A stretch of 64,000 bases of DNA from Dipetalonema caudispina (Eukaryota > Nematoda > Chromadorea > Rhabditida > Onchocercidae), in NCBI GenBank assembly GCA_013365325.1, contig JABVXV010000180.1, forward strand, positions 60,843-124,842. The letters run 5' to 3'. The notes beneath the pieces are model-generated. The model did not search any database. It had not been told where the DNA came from and worked only from the letters and a program-made list of their open reading frames with translations. The translations under genes and the position numbers were made by a program. Below, one piece after another: positions 36,701-49,202 of this stretch (position 1 is its first letter; the number at the start of each line of letters is the position of its first letter).

Positions 36701-37585
36701 TAAGCAAATGATTAATTATTCAATTAATAAAACTCAAAAATTTTCGATTTCCATCGAAACAATTTTTTAATAAGTGATGATTAATTATTTAATTAACAAG
36801 ATTCAAAAGTTTTCAGTTTCTATCAAAACAATCAAATTGTTTGTCGTGAAATCTTTTATCATTTAATACTTCGCTATTATCTTATCAGCAAAACATACAA
36901 TATCACACAATTGCTTTTGTTGACCTATTTTCGAGTCATAAAGAAGTTTTTACATAAAGGGTAACTTTTTCTAGGACCGGTACCCAGATTTTTCAGGCTA
37001 CGATCCTTTGCATTATTTGATCACCTAGAATCCGATTATGAAAATTTGTTTAATAATTTTTTTTGTTTAAAAAGCTTCTCGATCTTCATTTTTTTCATTT
37101 CATATTTCAATTTATTTAAATGACAAATTGTACTCTTAAAATTACTTGTAATATTAGCACTCGGAAATTTACATTTTATTAATGCAAAATTACGGCAACT
37201 AACTAATCTCTTGGCCAAAATTAATCAAACTTCTTCGTATTTAATCAATGAAGTCCATAATTTTATGTATGAAAATTTCATAAAGTACGACATATATATA
37301 TATACAAAAATTTTAAATTATAAGTTAAGATTTATAAACCAATTATTGCAAAAATATTACCAATTCAGAATGCGGAAAAGTGAAGTGACGTTCGGAATTT
37401 ACCGAATTATTCATTAATTTTGTTACCACCGGTGATGAATTTGTTGTTGCTGGAGCAGTCTTTGATACGGTTAATATTTGAGTAGATGAAATTGGTGTAG
37501 ACGGTAAACGTCGTCCAATCCCGGTATACATAATCGGTTTCTCTTGTGAATATTCATATAATTCAAATTGATTCGGTCTTTCCAT
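21774..37585 (-). CDS. RGK-like (Rad/Gem/Rem-type) Ras-family small GTPase
   Basis: Eleven exons: 37361-37585 (ATG), 35744-35877, 26397-26543, 24537-24730, 24054-24193, 23757-23850, 23476-23555, 23050-23239, 22719-22870, 22160-22270 and 21774-21863 (TAA). All phases match; 1,557 nt, 518 aa. The first 270 or so residues form a Ser/Arg/Pro-rich extension (QSFRHRPQPSARF). The G domain has P-loop GSTHVGKTS, a degenerate switch II (FHEVDPHN where Ras has DTAGQ), YLLVYSIDSKSSF, AANKVDL (G4) and EISVALNLDVDDL in the G5 position. The long N-extension, lost DxxG, LIVYSI-like strand and basic C-terminus without CAAX (RRYSRRRRQQ, then RNWRRLLP) are RGK traits; these proteins inhibit voltage-gated calcium channels and alter the cytoskeleton in animals. 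The typical C-terminal Cys motif is absent, so another divergent Ras branch remains possible. An acceptor 3 nt before the ATG suggests trans-splicing. Confidence 0.82.
26544..35743 (-). other. 9.2-kb intron of the RGK-like gene
   Basis: This intron is far longer than the others in the window. It is AT-rich with many A/T homopolymers of 10-20 bases and one small tandem repeat at about 31563-31715. I see no nested gene; open frames such as 28667-28909 (-) and 33140-33466 (+) have low-complexity translations and no family resemblance. Confidence 0.6.
31563..31715. repeat. Imperfect tandem repeat, about 70-nt unit
   Basis: Units start at 31563, 31631 and 31705 (partial) with GAGAATTTGCATA and continue CTGCAATTAACAACG to TAATGACGAAAATACAT. 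Spacing is 68 and 74 nt. A weaker related unit may precede it (CAATGACGAAAATACAT near 31545). Confidence 0.75.
36316..36500 (-). other. Unassigned open frame in an RGK-gene intron
   Basis: The minus-strand frame begins after a poly-T tract and AAG (acceptor-like) and reads PSDKYTFTMTDGKVILITVQ, later LTFEEIDIILQGARLLEI, to a stop. It is less AT-biased than the flanks and more protein-like than other chance frames here. It could be an unrelated exon, an alternative exon of the GTPase gene, or a relic; I recognise no family. Splicing it into the GTPase would end that protein early. Confidence 0.25.
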
Positions 37586-40500
37586 TACCTAAACAATCTT
37601 TAATAAGTAATTAATTGTCATTAATATCATGTTGTTACTGCAATATCACTGTATACATAATATGCAATTTATTATCAAATTCGTTAATACAGAAATTAGA
37701 CAAATTAATTGCATAATTTGCATAAAAAAATTCGATATTTCAAAAAATTAAATGGAAAAAAAAAGATAGAACTGTGAAAAAATTATGAAAAAATGATACA
37801 GAAAAATGCATTGATTTTTTAAAGGATGTAAAAACCAACCATCAAAAATTATTTACTAATTGATATTTCAAAGATATCATAAAGTTCTACTACATATATA
37901 TAAGTAAAATATGATATATCAACAATGGGTTAAGAATTTTTCCTTTTTTTTTTTTTTAAATAAGTCTTAAATTATAAGTGTTTTTCACATAAATGGATTT
38001 TTTTTTATGCTATGAAATTTTCTGTTAACGTAAAAATTTCCCGTTGAAGAAGGAAAAAAAAAAAGCAATTTTGTCAGTTGAACGAAAATATATATGAAAC
38101 ATTTAGGTTATATCGAGACAATATTCATCCATCAGAGTAATTAATTTAAAATTTGCGCTAAATTTTGCAATTATAAATTGTGTCACATTAATTTTTCTTT
38201 GATACATGCAAAAAAAAAAAAAAAAAAAAAAAAATTTAACGAGTACAAATAGGATATATTTGTTGCACTATTAACACTTTGAATTGCCTTAATTAAAAGT
38301 GAAAAAGAAGAAGGAAACTTTTGGAAAATAAACAAGGCATATTGTATTATTAATATTTTGAAATATTTAAATTAAATTTTACAAATAAATAAGATATATT
38401 TGCTTGCATTAATAGAAATTTAAAATACTCAATTTGATATAACAAGAAGTTTGATTCCTACAACAATCGCACTAACGAAATATGAAACCAGAGATGAAGT
38501 AAGCAAGATATGCTGTTGCAATATTTATCATAATTGTTTCAAATTTCTTAAATAATTAAAAATCACATGTTTTGTGGTAATCATTTGACAAAATCATTAA
38601 ACATTTAAACTTAGGATGGTTTAAAAAGGAGATAGCATTTGTTTAAAAATGTAAAAGAGTAGCGAAAATTTAGTAATTACTTTAAGGGAAATAATTATAA
38701 AATGAAAAAAAGGAAAAGATTATGAAATAAATATTTCAATATAACAGTTTTTTTTTTTTTTAAAGTTGACCATTTCACTATCAGCTTAAAAATCTAATGA
38801 AGATATCTTTTTGTTAATATAACGTTGAATAACTGATGTATAATAAAATAACTAATAAAATATAAGAAGCTAAACGTTCAATTTCATTTGTACCACTTAA
38901 TATTTCAATTTAAAAGTTGTGAAAGATTAAAATAACAACGAAAATCGTTGAATTTTTTATTAGTACTTTAAATTTTATTTTTTCTTATTCCATTACCTTT
39001 TTTCTTAACTTCCAAATTTGAATAATTCATTTTTATCCAATAACATGAAAATCTTAACATTCAAAAAAAAAAAGGATAGCATAAAAATAGTCTGAAACTC
39101 ATTTCACTTAATGGTGTGCGGTTTAAAAATCGTCTGCTATTAAAGCTTCCTGGATTGGTTTTTTTTTTTTTTTTCAGACGGAAATCTATTAGTTTAATTA
39201 TTTTTAAAAACCATTAATATCATGGGAAAAAAAATTCGTTCACTTTCGTATTTAGTAATGGAAAATTTAAGATTACTTTCCAATTTTAGCTAATTAGTAG
39301 GCGAGTAAAAAAAAAAGTATATATATGTGTCTTCCTTAGTCTTCCTCTTTCTCAGCTATTTGTAAGTATGAATGAATTTTTTGAAAATTCAAACAAATTG
39401 AAATTCTATAAGTGTGGTTGAAAAAGAAACTTTCAAGGAGATTGAAACTCTATAAGTGTTTGCCAAGAAGATTTATGAATCAGGAAGAAATTGTGGAAAA
39501 ACCAACAAAAAAAAAAAGTTTTTTAACTAAAAATTTCCATTAGTCTTTTGCTAAATGCTTTAAATTCACACATTAATGCTTTTCGTTTGAGCACCATTGT
39601 TAGTAGCATTTATGAATTTTAAAATTTTTATAATAGTTTTAAAAATTGTAAATGAAAATAAGCTATGGAATAATATATTGCATTATATGGAATTAAAGTA
39701 ATGAAATTAATTATCCAATGTTTCTAAATATAAAGTTCAAGTGTTTTCGCTTCTTTGCATCATTACATTAACAACGAATTTTGCTTTCTTTTTAAGAAAT
39801 TCTTTAAAATTTTACTGTTATTTTAGTTTTTAAAATTAATTAATGTGCTAAAAAAGAAAGACAGTTTATATTTGAAAGCAAAATTTCTTGTAAAAAGTTA
39901 AAATTTTAATCAAAAAAAGATTGCAAGCAAAATACATTTCTGGTTAATACAATATGTCGTGAAACAATTAAATTAATTGAAAATCGAAAAGGAATGTATT
40001 TCTATATGTTTGTCGATTGAAAAAATTTAAAAGCGAAAAGAAGAAGACTTTTCACTGAAAATATTGAAAAATTGTCAGGAAAAGAGAAAGGAGAAAAAAA
40101 ATTAAAACAAAAAGATTGGAAAGAATCTATATTAAAGTTTAGGGTAAAATATTACAATTTTAGGATAAGAATTTTGTTAAATTTAAAAAGAAAAAAAATA
40201 TTATAAACCATCCTTTTGAATTATTTCATAATATTAGGCAAACAGAATTACGGGTAATTTGAAATAATTTGAAATACATGGTAACATTCCCTTAATTTTG
40301 GCCTTTTTCACTTCGTTTCTCTTCATTTCGTATTTTATTTGAAATATTTGATTGAAAATTAATTGATTATAAAGTATAATTAACTGAAATTAGATATGTT
40401 TCTTGAAAATGCTAAAAGTAGAAAAACAAAATAGAAGCATATATATTTTTTATTAGTGATATTTTTCTTTCGTTAAATTTCAACTTTTATTGAGCGTTTT

Positions 40501-41370
40501 ACATTACAAATACAATGCACAGTAAGAGATAAAATATGAAAAAAAAGGAACATATCACTAATGAAATAGTCTAAATTTCCTACTTAAAATTAATTATAAA
40601 AAGCATGAAATATTGCTAACGTGGAAATTTTAGAAAACTAAAATATTAGCTGTTTCATTTTTAAAATTTTTGAATAGTAAATATGTAAATAAATAAGTAA
40701 ATAAATAAATAAATGTCTGTATATATTTATTTATTTACTTGTTTGTTTATTTAATTCATTTTTATTATTTTCAAAATTAGTTCCGAAAGTTATTTAAAAA
40801 GCAATTATTAAAGGAAAAATTGTAGCATATAAAAATTAAAATACAATGAAATGAATATTAGATAAAATAATTTTTTATGCGTTTTAATGGGATACAATTA
40901 TAAAAATGTTCTAGTTGTAGTGTCAATTTTTCAGTATTGATTTAGAAAAAAAAAAAAAATTGAATGTAAAGAAGATATTTGAGATGAATGAAGAAAATTG
41001 GATATGGCAATGAGAATATAAACAAAATTTTGTTAATTTGCTATCATATTTACATGATGTAAAGGATAAACATGCATAGACATATGCATATGTTATGTCA
41101 TGCTATTAAGTGCCTATGCAAAAGGAATTGGCTCATTTTATTTCCTCAAAAATTGCCAATGAAAAAGAGTGAAACATAGTAGTAGGTTATAGCAACATTA
41201 ATAGTTATTGACTTCTGCTAAAAATTTATTGCTAACTCTAGGCTAAGCTAATATCAATAATTATGAAGCATGCAAATACAATGTGAATAGTATCAATCTT
41301 CATGTTTAAATTTTAATATGAGCAATAGGTCAAGAGAAAAAAAAAATAAGAAAAAAAAAAAAAAAAAAGA

Positions 41371-41955
41371 ACGAAATTAATTAAGTCAACAAGCAGAAAT
41401 ATATCCTTTAGCTAAGAATGGAATTATGAAGTATTAACTCCGATGATATTATTCTATTTGCTTAATTCTGCTAATATGTAATTTAGTTTCTGTTTGAGGA
41501 AATACCTACGAATTCTATAAATTTTATTTTAATAAATTTTTTGTATATTTGAAATTTATTTCATTTCATTTTTATGTTTAACATACGGAGAAGAATATCA
41601 TCATAAAATTAAAGGAGTATGAAATTGTCAACAATAATTTATTTAAATAATTCAAAAAAAAATAAGAAAAAAATAAAAAAAAAACGAAATTAATTAAGTC
41701 AACAAGCAGAAATATATCTTTTAGCTAAGAATGGAATTATGAAGTATTAACCCCGATGGCATCATTCTATTTGCTTAATTCTGCCAATATGTAATTTAGT
41801 TTCTGTTTGAGAAAATACCTACGAATTTTATAAATTTTTTGTATATTGGAAATTTATTTCATTTCATTTTGATATTTAACATACCGAGAGGAATTTCATC
41901 AAAAAGTTAAAGGAGTATGAAATTATCAACAAGAATTTATTTAAGTAATTCAAAT
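41371..41955. repeat. Tandem duplication with 313-nt spacing
   Basis: Copy 1 (about 41371-41652) and copy 2 (about 41684-41955) both start ACGAAATTAATTAAGTCAAC and end near AAGGAGTATGAAATT. They differ by scattered substitutions and an internal deletion of about 20 nt in copy 2. A-rich tracts precede each copy, so slippage or unequal exchange between the tracts may have produced it. Neither copy is coding. Confidence 0.85.
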
Positions 41956-43674
41956 GTTCGTTATTTTGGATTAATAATTTGCCAAAACATTTTATTAATA
42001 TATTATTCACCAGTATATTGTATTAATTTAGAGCATATCTTCGTTTTTGAAAAAAATAATTTATTATTTTATCACTATGGAATGCTATTAAAATTTTGAT
42101 TGACACAAATATTTTTTTTTTTTTTTATTTATGATTTATTTTTTCTTCATTTATATTGACTTCAACGATAAAATAAACAAATTTCCTACACATTTAAATA
42201 TCACATTTCCTTTTTGTTTAATTCATCTTCCTTCCTGACACTTTTAATATTTCCTGTTATATTGCAAATGAGATATACCAAATTTATTTAATGATATGAA
42301 ATTTGTGTCTTATATTAAGCATCTCCAATTAGTTATTTAATAAATAATTTCGAATACATGTAGCATTTCGATCGATAGCTAATAATAATTGATTTGATAA
42401 ATAACTAAATAATATGCAACGATTTCGATAACAATTAATGTTTTCAATTTTGATTTGAAATATTTTAGAATAAATTTCACATTTCAAAAATTTTTTTTAT
42501 CATAATTTTCTGTCGTATCAATAAAATTAAACTCGTGTATATATTATCACTCTTATCAATTCGATTCCGGAAATCCGAAATGATTTGCAATACTTCATGT
42601 CTTCTGTATGAACGTTTCTTCATGTCACTTTTTTAATGCTTTCACCTATATTTAATTTTTTGTTTCGTTTTAAAAAAATTGAAGAAATTTTTATTTGTTA
42701 AAAGTTTCTGTTGTTAAAGTTACCTATTTTCATGCTGAAATTTTTGAGGAACTGCCAAAATTAACTAAATTTTAACATTACAAACTTTTTGTAATCATCA
42801 AAAAAGCATAAAAGAGATGAAATTATAAATTACACTCGAAATTAGCAATTATGACAAACGAAATAAGCAATTAAAGCAAAACAAAACCTTTTGCTATGCA
42901 TACAATTGTTTGGTGAAATCGATTTTTCAATAAAAATTCATTAGCAAAAGCTGACTACTGTTATTCTCGTAATACTGAATTACTACGAGAGTATTGCAAA
43001 TTTTAAAATTAAGCTTTAATTTTATTTCATATCCTTACATAAGTTTACAAATTTTTAATGCAAGAAATAAGGATTTAATTTATATTGAGGGAGAGAAAAT
43101 TGATGAATAATTTATGGTACAAATATAATTTTAAAAATAAAAAAATGAACTTTTCAAAATTTCGAAATTTTTTAGAAATACTTTCATAATGCTTCATACT
43201 TCAATTAAATTGAATTAATGAATAAATAAAAAAAAAAAAAAAACTAAAAAGTAAAATAAAAGGAGTGAAAACATTTTGTTGTAAATTGAAACTGAATTAG
43301 TACATTAAGGAAGTAAAGAAGAAAAGAAATTGGTATTATCCACAAGAGAAAAAGGCAAATAACAAATATTATATATCATGTGGTTGGTACAAATATAAAG
43401 AAAAGAATGGGATGAAATTTACATTTTATTGGACGGATGAAGCGAAATTTGCATTTATTTGATAGATCTTTCAAGGATAATATATCACTTGAATATCCAT
43501 AAGTCTCTTTTGATAGCACAATACTTTCTCGTCGTATTTCTTCCAGCTATACAGAGAGAATGAATTTGAAGTTATAAAATAAAAAAAAAAAAAGTGAATT
43601 AAAAAAAAGACTGTGAAATAACCAATAAGAATTAGTAATAAAAATAAAAAAAGGAAATACAATTAGCATTCCAA

Positions 43675-43785
43675 GAATGATTCTGCTCTGTTACCAATTA
43701 ATAATAATAATAATAATAATAACGAAAAATAATAACTTAATAATAATAATAATAATAACCAGAGCAGAATCATTCTCTGTTACCA

Positions 43786-43880
<95 letters not shown>
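43675..43880. repeat. Inverted repeat and TAA microsatellite
   Basis: GAATGATTCTGCTCT (43675-43689) is perfectly complementary to AGAGCAGAATCATTC (43761-43775) around a loop of AAT/TAA repeats. Immediately after comes a direct copy of CTGTTACCAATTAATAATAA and a pure (TAA)n run of about 31 units to 43880. Confidence 0.9.
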
Positions 43881-43881
<1 letters not shown>

Positions 43882-46800
43882 GAAAACAAAAATTATACTT
43901 TTTGTTGTTGTTTTTTTTTCCGGACAAAAATTAATTATATTCATTCGATCTTCGTCCTCTTTTATTAGTATGCTGTAATATTTGATAATTAATGTTAGGT
44001 TAAGCAATGGATAATTATTAATTTTTTTTTTTTTTATTATAGTTTGTTTGAATGATTGTGGGAAAGGCTTCGAAAGAGAGAAAAAATTGAATTTGATTTT
44101 TAGAAAATGAAAATTACATAGATTTATTAAGTACACATACAATTATAAGATGCTAATTAAAAGAGAAACAAAAAATTATGTGTGAATTTTGGTATAATTT
44201 TTTCAGAGAGGAATTAAACTGCGAATTTGAATTCATTTTAAACTTAATTTAAAATGACAAGATTCGACAATAAATAAGTCAAGTTCTAGCTTTATAATTT
44301 TTTCAGTATAGTATAAAAAAGTGAATTGTGTGAAATAGTTTGGTATCATTTAGTTACAAATTTCATCTAAATTTTTGAATTTTTCAAAAAAAAAATGTTA
44401 AGCTTAAATTTTAAATATTAATAGCTTTTATATTTAACTTTGTGGTGGAAAATATAAAATATTAATTACCGCATAAAAGCTGATATTATCTAATTTCAAA
44501 CTAAGACTTTCGCTGTGAAATTTCTTTCCCACAAAAACTATAAACTTAGGATTATTTATGCAAAAACGACTATGCAAAAAAGAAATTGTAAACAAAAATA
44601 AGCGATAAAGCATTAAATGCACATGTAACTTCATACATATTCATTATGTTACAGATATAATTTTCATTACTTTTGTACAAATCATCCTCAAATTGCTTTC
44701 GTTAATTGTAAATATAATGAATAATTTCACATCTGGTATCATGATTCATTATATTGTTAAGAAAATAAGAAAGAAATATTGAAATGAAATTATCAAATGT
44801 AATCATAATGATCAAATTACGATGTCCTAATTGCTTATCACATTAAGCACAATTATTATCACTGTCACACTATAATCTTACATCATATCAAATACAACTA
44901 CTATCACTACTATACTATAATCTCATATCATATCAAGCATAACAATTATAAATATCGTGCAATATTTTCTTATCGTATCAAGTATTTTCTGTAGGAGAGA
45001 GAAAAAAAAAAATGCGTAGATTGTTTGGAATAAAATGATAGATATGGAATTTGTTGATATTGAAGATATTTACATTTAATAGTAGTCATATGAAAAATAT
45101 TCACAAATGATAAACGGAACAATATCATAAATCTAAATGCATCTGTCTGTCGGAAAATATTTATTACCAGATGGTTCTTGCATTTGATTTAAAACTGAAA
45201 AGACATTTATGAAGTTTTTTTTTTTTTTTTTTTTGTTCCTTCAATCAAAAATTTTTTACACTCAGTTTTCAACTTATTGAATTATGTTATAATTAAGGAA
45301 GTAAATAATATAGTCATATTTCAGGCCTGAAAATTTGTTTGCTTAATGGCTTATTAAATTGGCAATTCATGCATTCATTATTTTTTTTTCTTGTCGATAT
45401 TTCCATAAATTATTAGTGCAATTATAAAAGGAACTTACCAAATACACTTTGAGTTATTTAATATTAGCACTTCAACTTAATTGCCAAATCATTCAGCTAT
45501 GTCAATATTATATAGTTTATAAAAAATTAATTAATAAATTTTAGAAAGCAAATTGTCTACAACATTATTACAAATATATTCAAATGTACTACATAAAATA
45601 TCGTCTAACTTTTCGTGGTCAGCTAAACTTGTGAAAATTTTATTGGATTATTTTTCAATTCAATTCAATAAGTACTCAATAATTTCGTCTTGGAAGAAGT
45701 ATTTAATCGTTAAATTTTTATATAATATTCATTTCCTCACTAGAAATATTTCTGATCAAATTCATGCACTATATTAATTTCATCATTGAAATATTTCTGG
45801 TAATCAAAAAGTCTATTTTCTCTACGAATAAATCAATTAATCAAATCAATGAAACAAAACAAAAAAAGTAATTTTCATCTAAAATTTCCAATATTTTCCA
45901 ATATACATTATTAATTTCATATGTTTGTCATAATAAAAAAGAAACATCATTTTAACTGCTAAAAATTTTGCCTATTGCAATTTGTTTACATTCACCAGTA
46001 ATATTGACACAATTATGTTTTAGCAAGAATTGATAATTATTCATTAGCAGTGAGGAAAAATAATTGAAATTATTTTTTATTTTAGTTTAACCTTCTTCAT
46101 CCTTTTTTCCGATAAAGTTTATCAATTTTTGCTATTTTACTATCATTCAAATTCGATCATTCGTTTGAACAAATTAAATTAAAAAATTTTAATTTATTTG
46201 CTACAAATTAGCAAAGTAGATAATTACAATTATAATAATATTTATACATCATGTACATTCTATATGTATATATCGTGAACAGATGCTCAGCTACATATAA
46301 TTTAAAATATGTAAATGAGAATATGTAGAAAAATTTATGCCAAAATGCTTTGAACTTTAATTAGCTGCTAGAACATTTCAAAATATAACAAATAAACTGT
46401 TGAACAAGAATAAGGAAGAATTTCCGGAAAATTTTACAGAAAAATTTTTACATTTTGCCATGAAATTGATTGATCCGAAAATTTAAGGAAGAATTTCTGT
46501 TGAATTAAATGGTTCAACATTTTGTAATGCAAAATTAATTAATTGATCAGGAAATCTAAAGAAAAATTTCCGAAAATTTAAATTTATTAAATTTTCATAG
46601 TTTTCAATATCAAATTATTTTCTCATTTGACTGGAAATAATTGGTTGCAGCGCAAATTTTTCTTTATTTATTATATCAGCAAAAAAAAAAATGACAAAAA
46701 ATCAGGATAAAGCATTTACTTGAATATAAAAATAAATTTCTGAAAATTTGAAAAATTTTTGTAATACAGTAATGAAATAAATATTTTATATTCAACAATG

Positions 46801-49202
46801 CATTTATTGACTAATTTTTGTAGGAAATTTTTTTCTTATCAGAAAGCATCATCATTAGTATTTATTATACTTTTAAAATTCTTTTTTTATAAATAACGAA
46901 CATTTCATGGTGAATACATATGCATAAGAAATGAATGGTCGAAAAAACTTTGATATTTTATTTAAAAAGAAATTAAAACCTCATTCAAATATACAAAATG
47001 ACACGAATGAAAAACAAAGGGTAAATGAAAGTATTTATGCAACATCATTGTAGCAATGGGAAAGACTTAAAAAAAAAAAAAAAAAAAGAAACATTGTAAC
47101 AGAAAGATAAAGCAAAGTTTTATAATATTTATAATATAAAATTAAACAATGAAGTTGTGTTAATGAGACAATAATAATTAACCGACGAAAGCATTAAAAT
47201 AAGATTTTATGGTATTTTTAAATATTAAATTATTGAAATTTCTTAATAAATGAATATATATGTATTCAATGCGATTTACATCCGATTAACATATAATAAA
47301 GTAATTCATTAATTTCTGGGAATTATTCAAATTAAAAGTGTTATTCTAATAGTATAATGATCACTCATTAATAATCTATGAAATTTATGATTATTACATT
47401 TATACGATTAACTTCAATTGTTTCATATAGTCCTATTTTCTTCTAAACCTAACATAAATTATTATTCGTTAACTTGAATATTTCATTAATTCTATAATTA
47501 AATCATAATCGCTGATGGCTCTTCTATATCATTGACCATTCCGATAATAATTTCATAAATCATTTCAGGTTTCATTTCAACAATTATCATTATATTACAC
47601 CATAAAATTACTGGAAGTTTTTTTTAACAAAACCTCAATAAAATTTCTCATATGAAATATAACAATGTAAACTATAAAAGTACTTTTTTTCAATCGAACA
47701 GACATTGTATGAAAATTCATTTTTAGCACAAATTTTGTATAATTTTTTTTATTCAAGCTTATAAAACTTGGACAAAATAGCTTCGCTGACATAGTTTTCA
47801 ACAATTTTAATTCAAAATTAATTTCAAAGAATTTCAGTCAGATTAATAATTCCAATTGAAAAAGACTTTCTTTTTTTTAAAATGAGCTTTTCTGGTTGAT
47901 CTAACAGTATATTCATAAACATTTATCTGCAACACATATAAATGGATGTAAGCAGAAATCAATATGGAATTTAAAGTAGTTTTTTTTTTTCCCTCAATAT
48001 ATTCTATTACAGTAACACCAGCGGGAATAATTTATAATTAATTTTAAAAAAAATATAAGCATATTCGATATGAATTATTATGGACAAAAATTGGATAGAT
48101 ATTTCTTTTCTTTTTTGTAAAAAATTATTCTAAAGCGAAAATATTGAAGAGATCTAAAAATTATCGTTGATATGCCTGAATACTGTAATTTCTTCCAAAT
48201 ATCAAAATACCATTAATTGATGGATTTTGCGATGCTACAGTAGCGAAATATGGAAGCTTTTATAAATGCAAATTTTATGAACGCACAAAAATTGTTATAA
48301 AATAGCAAAATTTATCATTGTTTTAGGAGATTTACTAAATTTTTTAGCTTCGAGCGGTGTACATCTATCAGTTTTTAATCGGCGAACTATTCTTGAGTGA
48401 AGTATGTTTGATAGGATTGCTATTGCATGAAAATACAATAATTAACAGTTCCATTCTAATTCAATTATCTTTTTGACTGAGTGTGAAAATTAATTATTAG
48501 AGAGAACAGTAATAAATTAAACGAAATTTCACCAGATTTTGTTCATTAGTTTTGGTAGCTAAAATCTTATAATTACTTATCCTAACTTTGTGAAAAATAT
48601 TTTTAAAAATAATATGCTTTTATTATCATCCATGAAAGTACATCATGGCCATATAAAAAATGTAAAATAATTGATGTTTGTTATCTCAAATACTAAATGA
48701 CCGAAAAGTGCAATTACCGGTAGAATGTAATTTGTAGTTCATTCAAAATCATATATTTGATAAAAAATCGTTCCGGATATAGATATGTATATTCCAAATG
48801 TAGAATATACAGCTCAACTGAAAATTTTTTAAAAAGCTGCACAAATTTTAAACTAATTTCATATTTACAATAAAGAATTACGTTTTCTTCATCTTCAATT
48901 TAATCTTTGAAACTATAAATGATTGGATAAACAAAAATTCAATGGCTAATATTCAAAGTAACATTTATCCAACTTTTTCATTGCTGATAGGAATATGATT
49001 TCAAAAGAAAAATTGATAAATTATTCGTGATACGATACTTTGAGCTCAGTTAGGCTGTGCAATAATTTCTTCATCTATTAAAAAGCATTTTTTTCTATAA
49101 GTAATCATTCGTTTTACATTTCAATTTTTCATTTCTAAAAAGCTTTTTTCATGGAATTTCGAAAAATGACAAATAATTTATAGCAAAAAAAAAGGAAAAA
49201 AA

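Larger units (their letters stand above)
37589..49202. other. 11.6-kb gene-poor AT-rich region
   Basis: I find no exon with family resemblance here on either strand. The region holds many A/T homopolymers, a tandem duplication at 41371-41955, and a hairpin plus TAA microsatellite at 43675-43880. The right end should contain the promoter of the phosphatase gene at 49203; the left end, that of the GTPase gene. Confidence 0.6.

Noticed and set aside
43780..44142. Minus-strand frame with a long poly-isoleucine run
   Set aside because: It is the translation of the TAA microsatellite and flanking AT-rich DNA.
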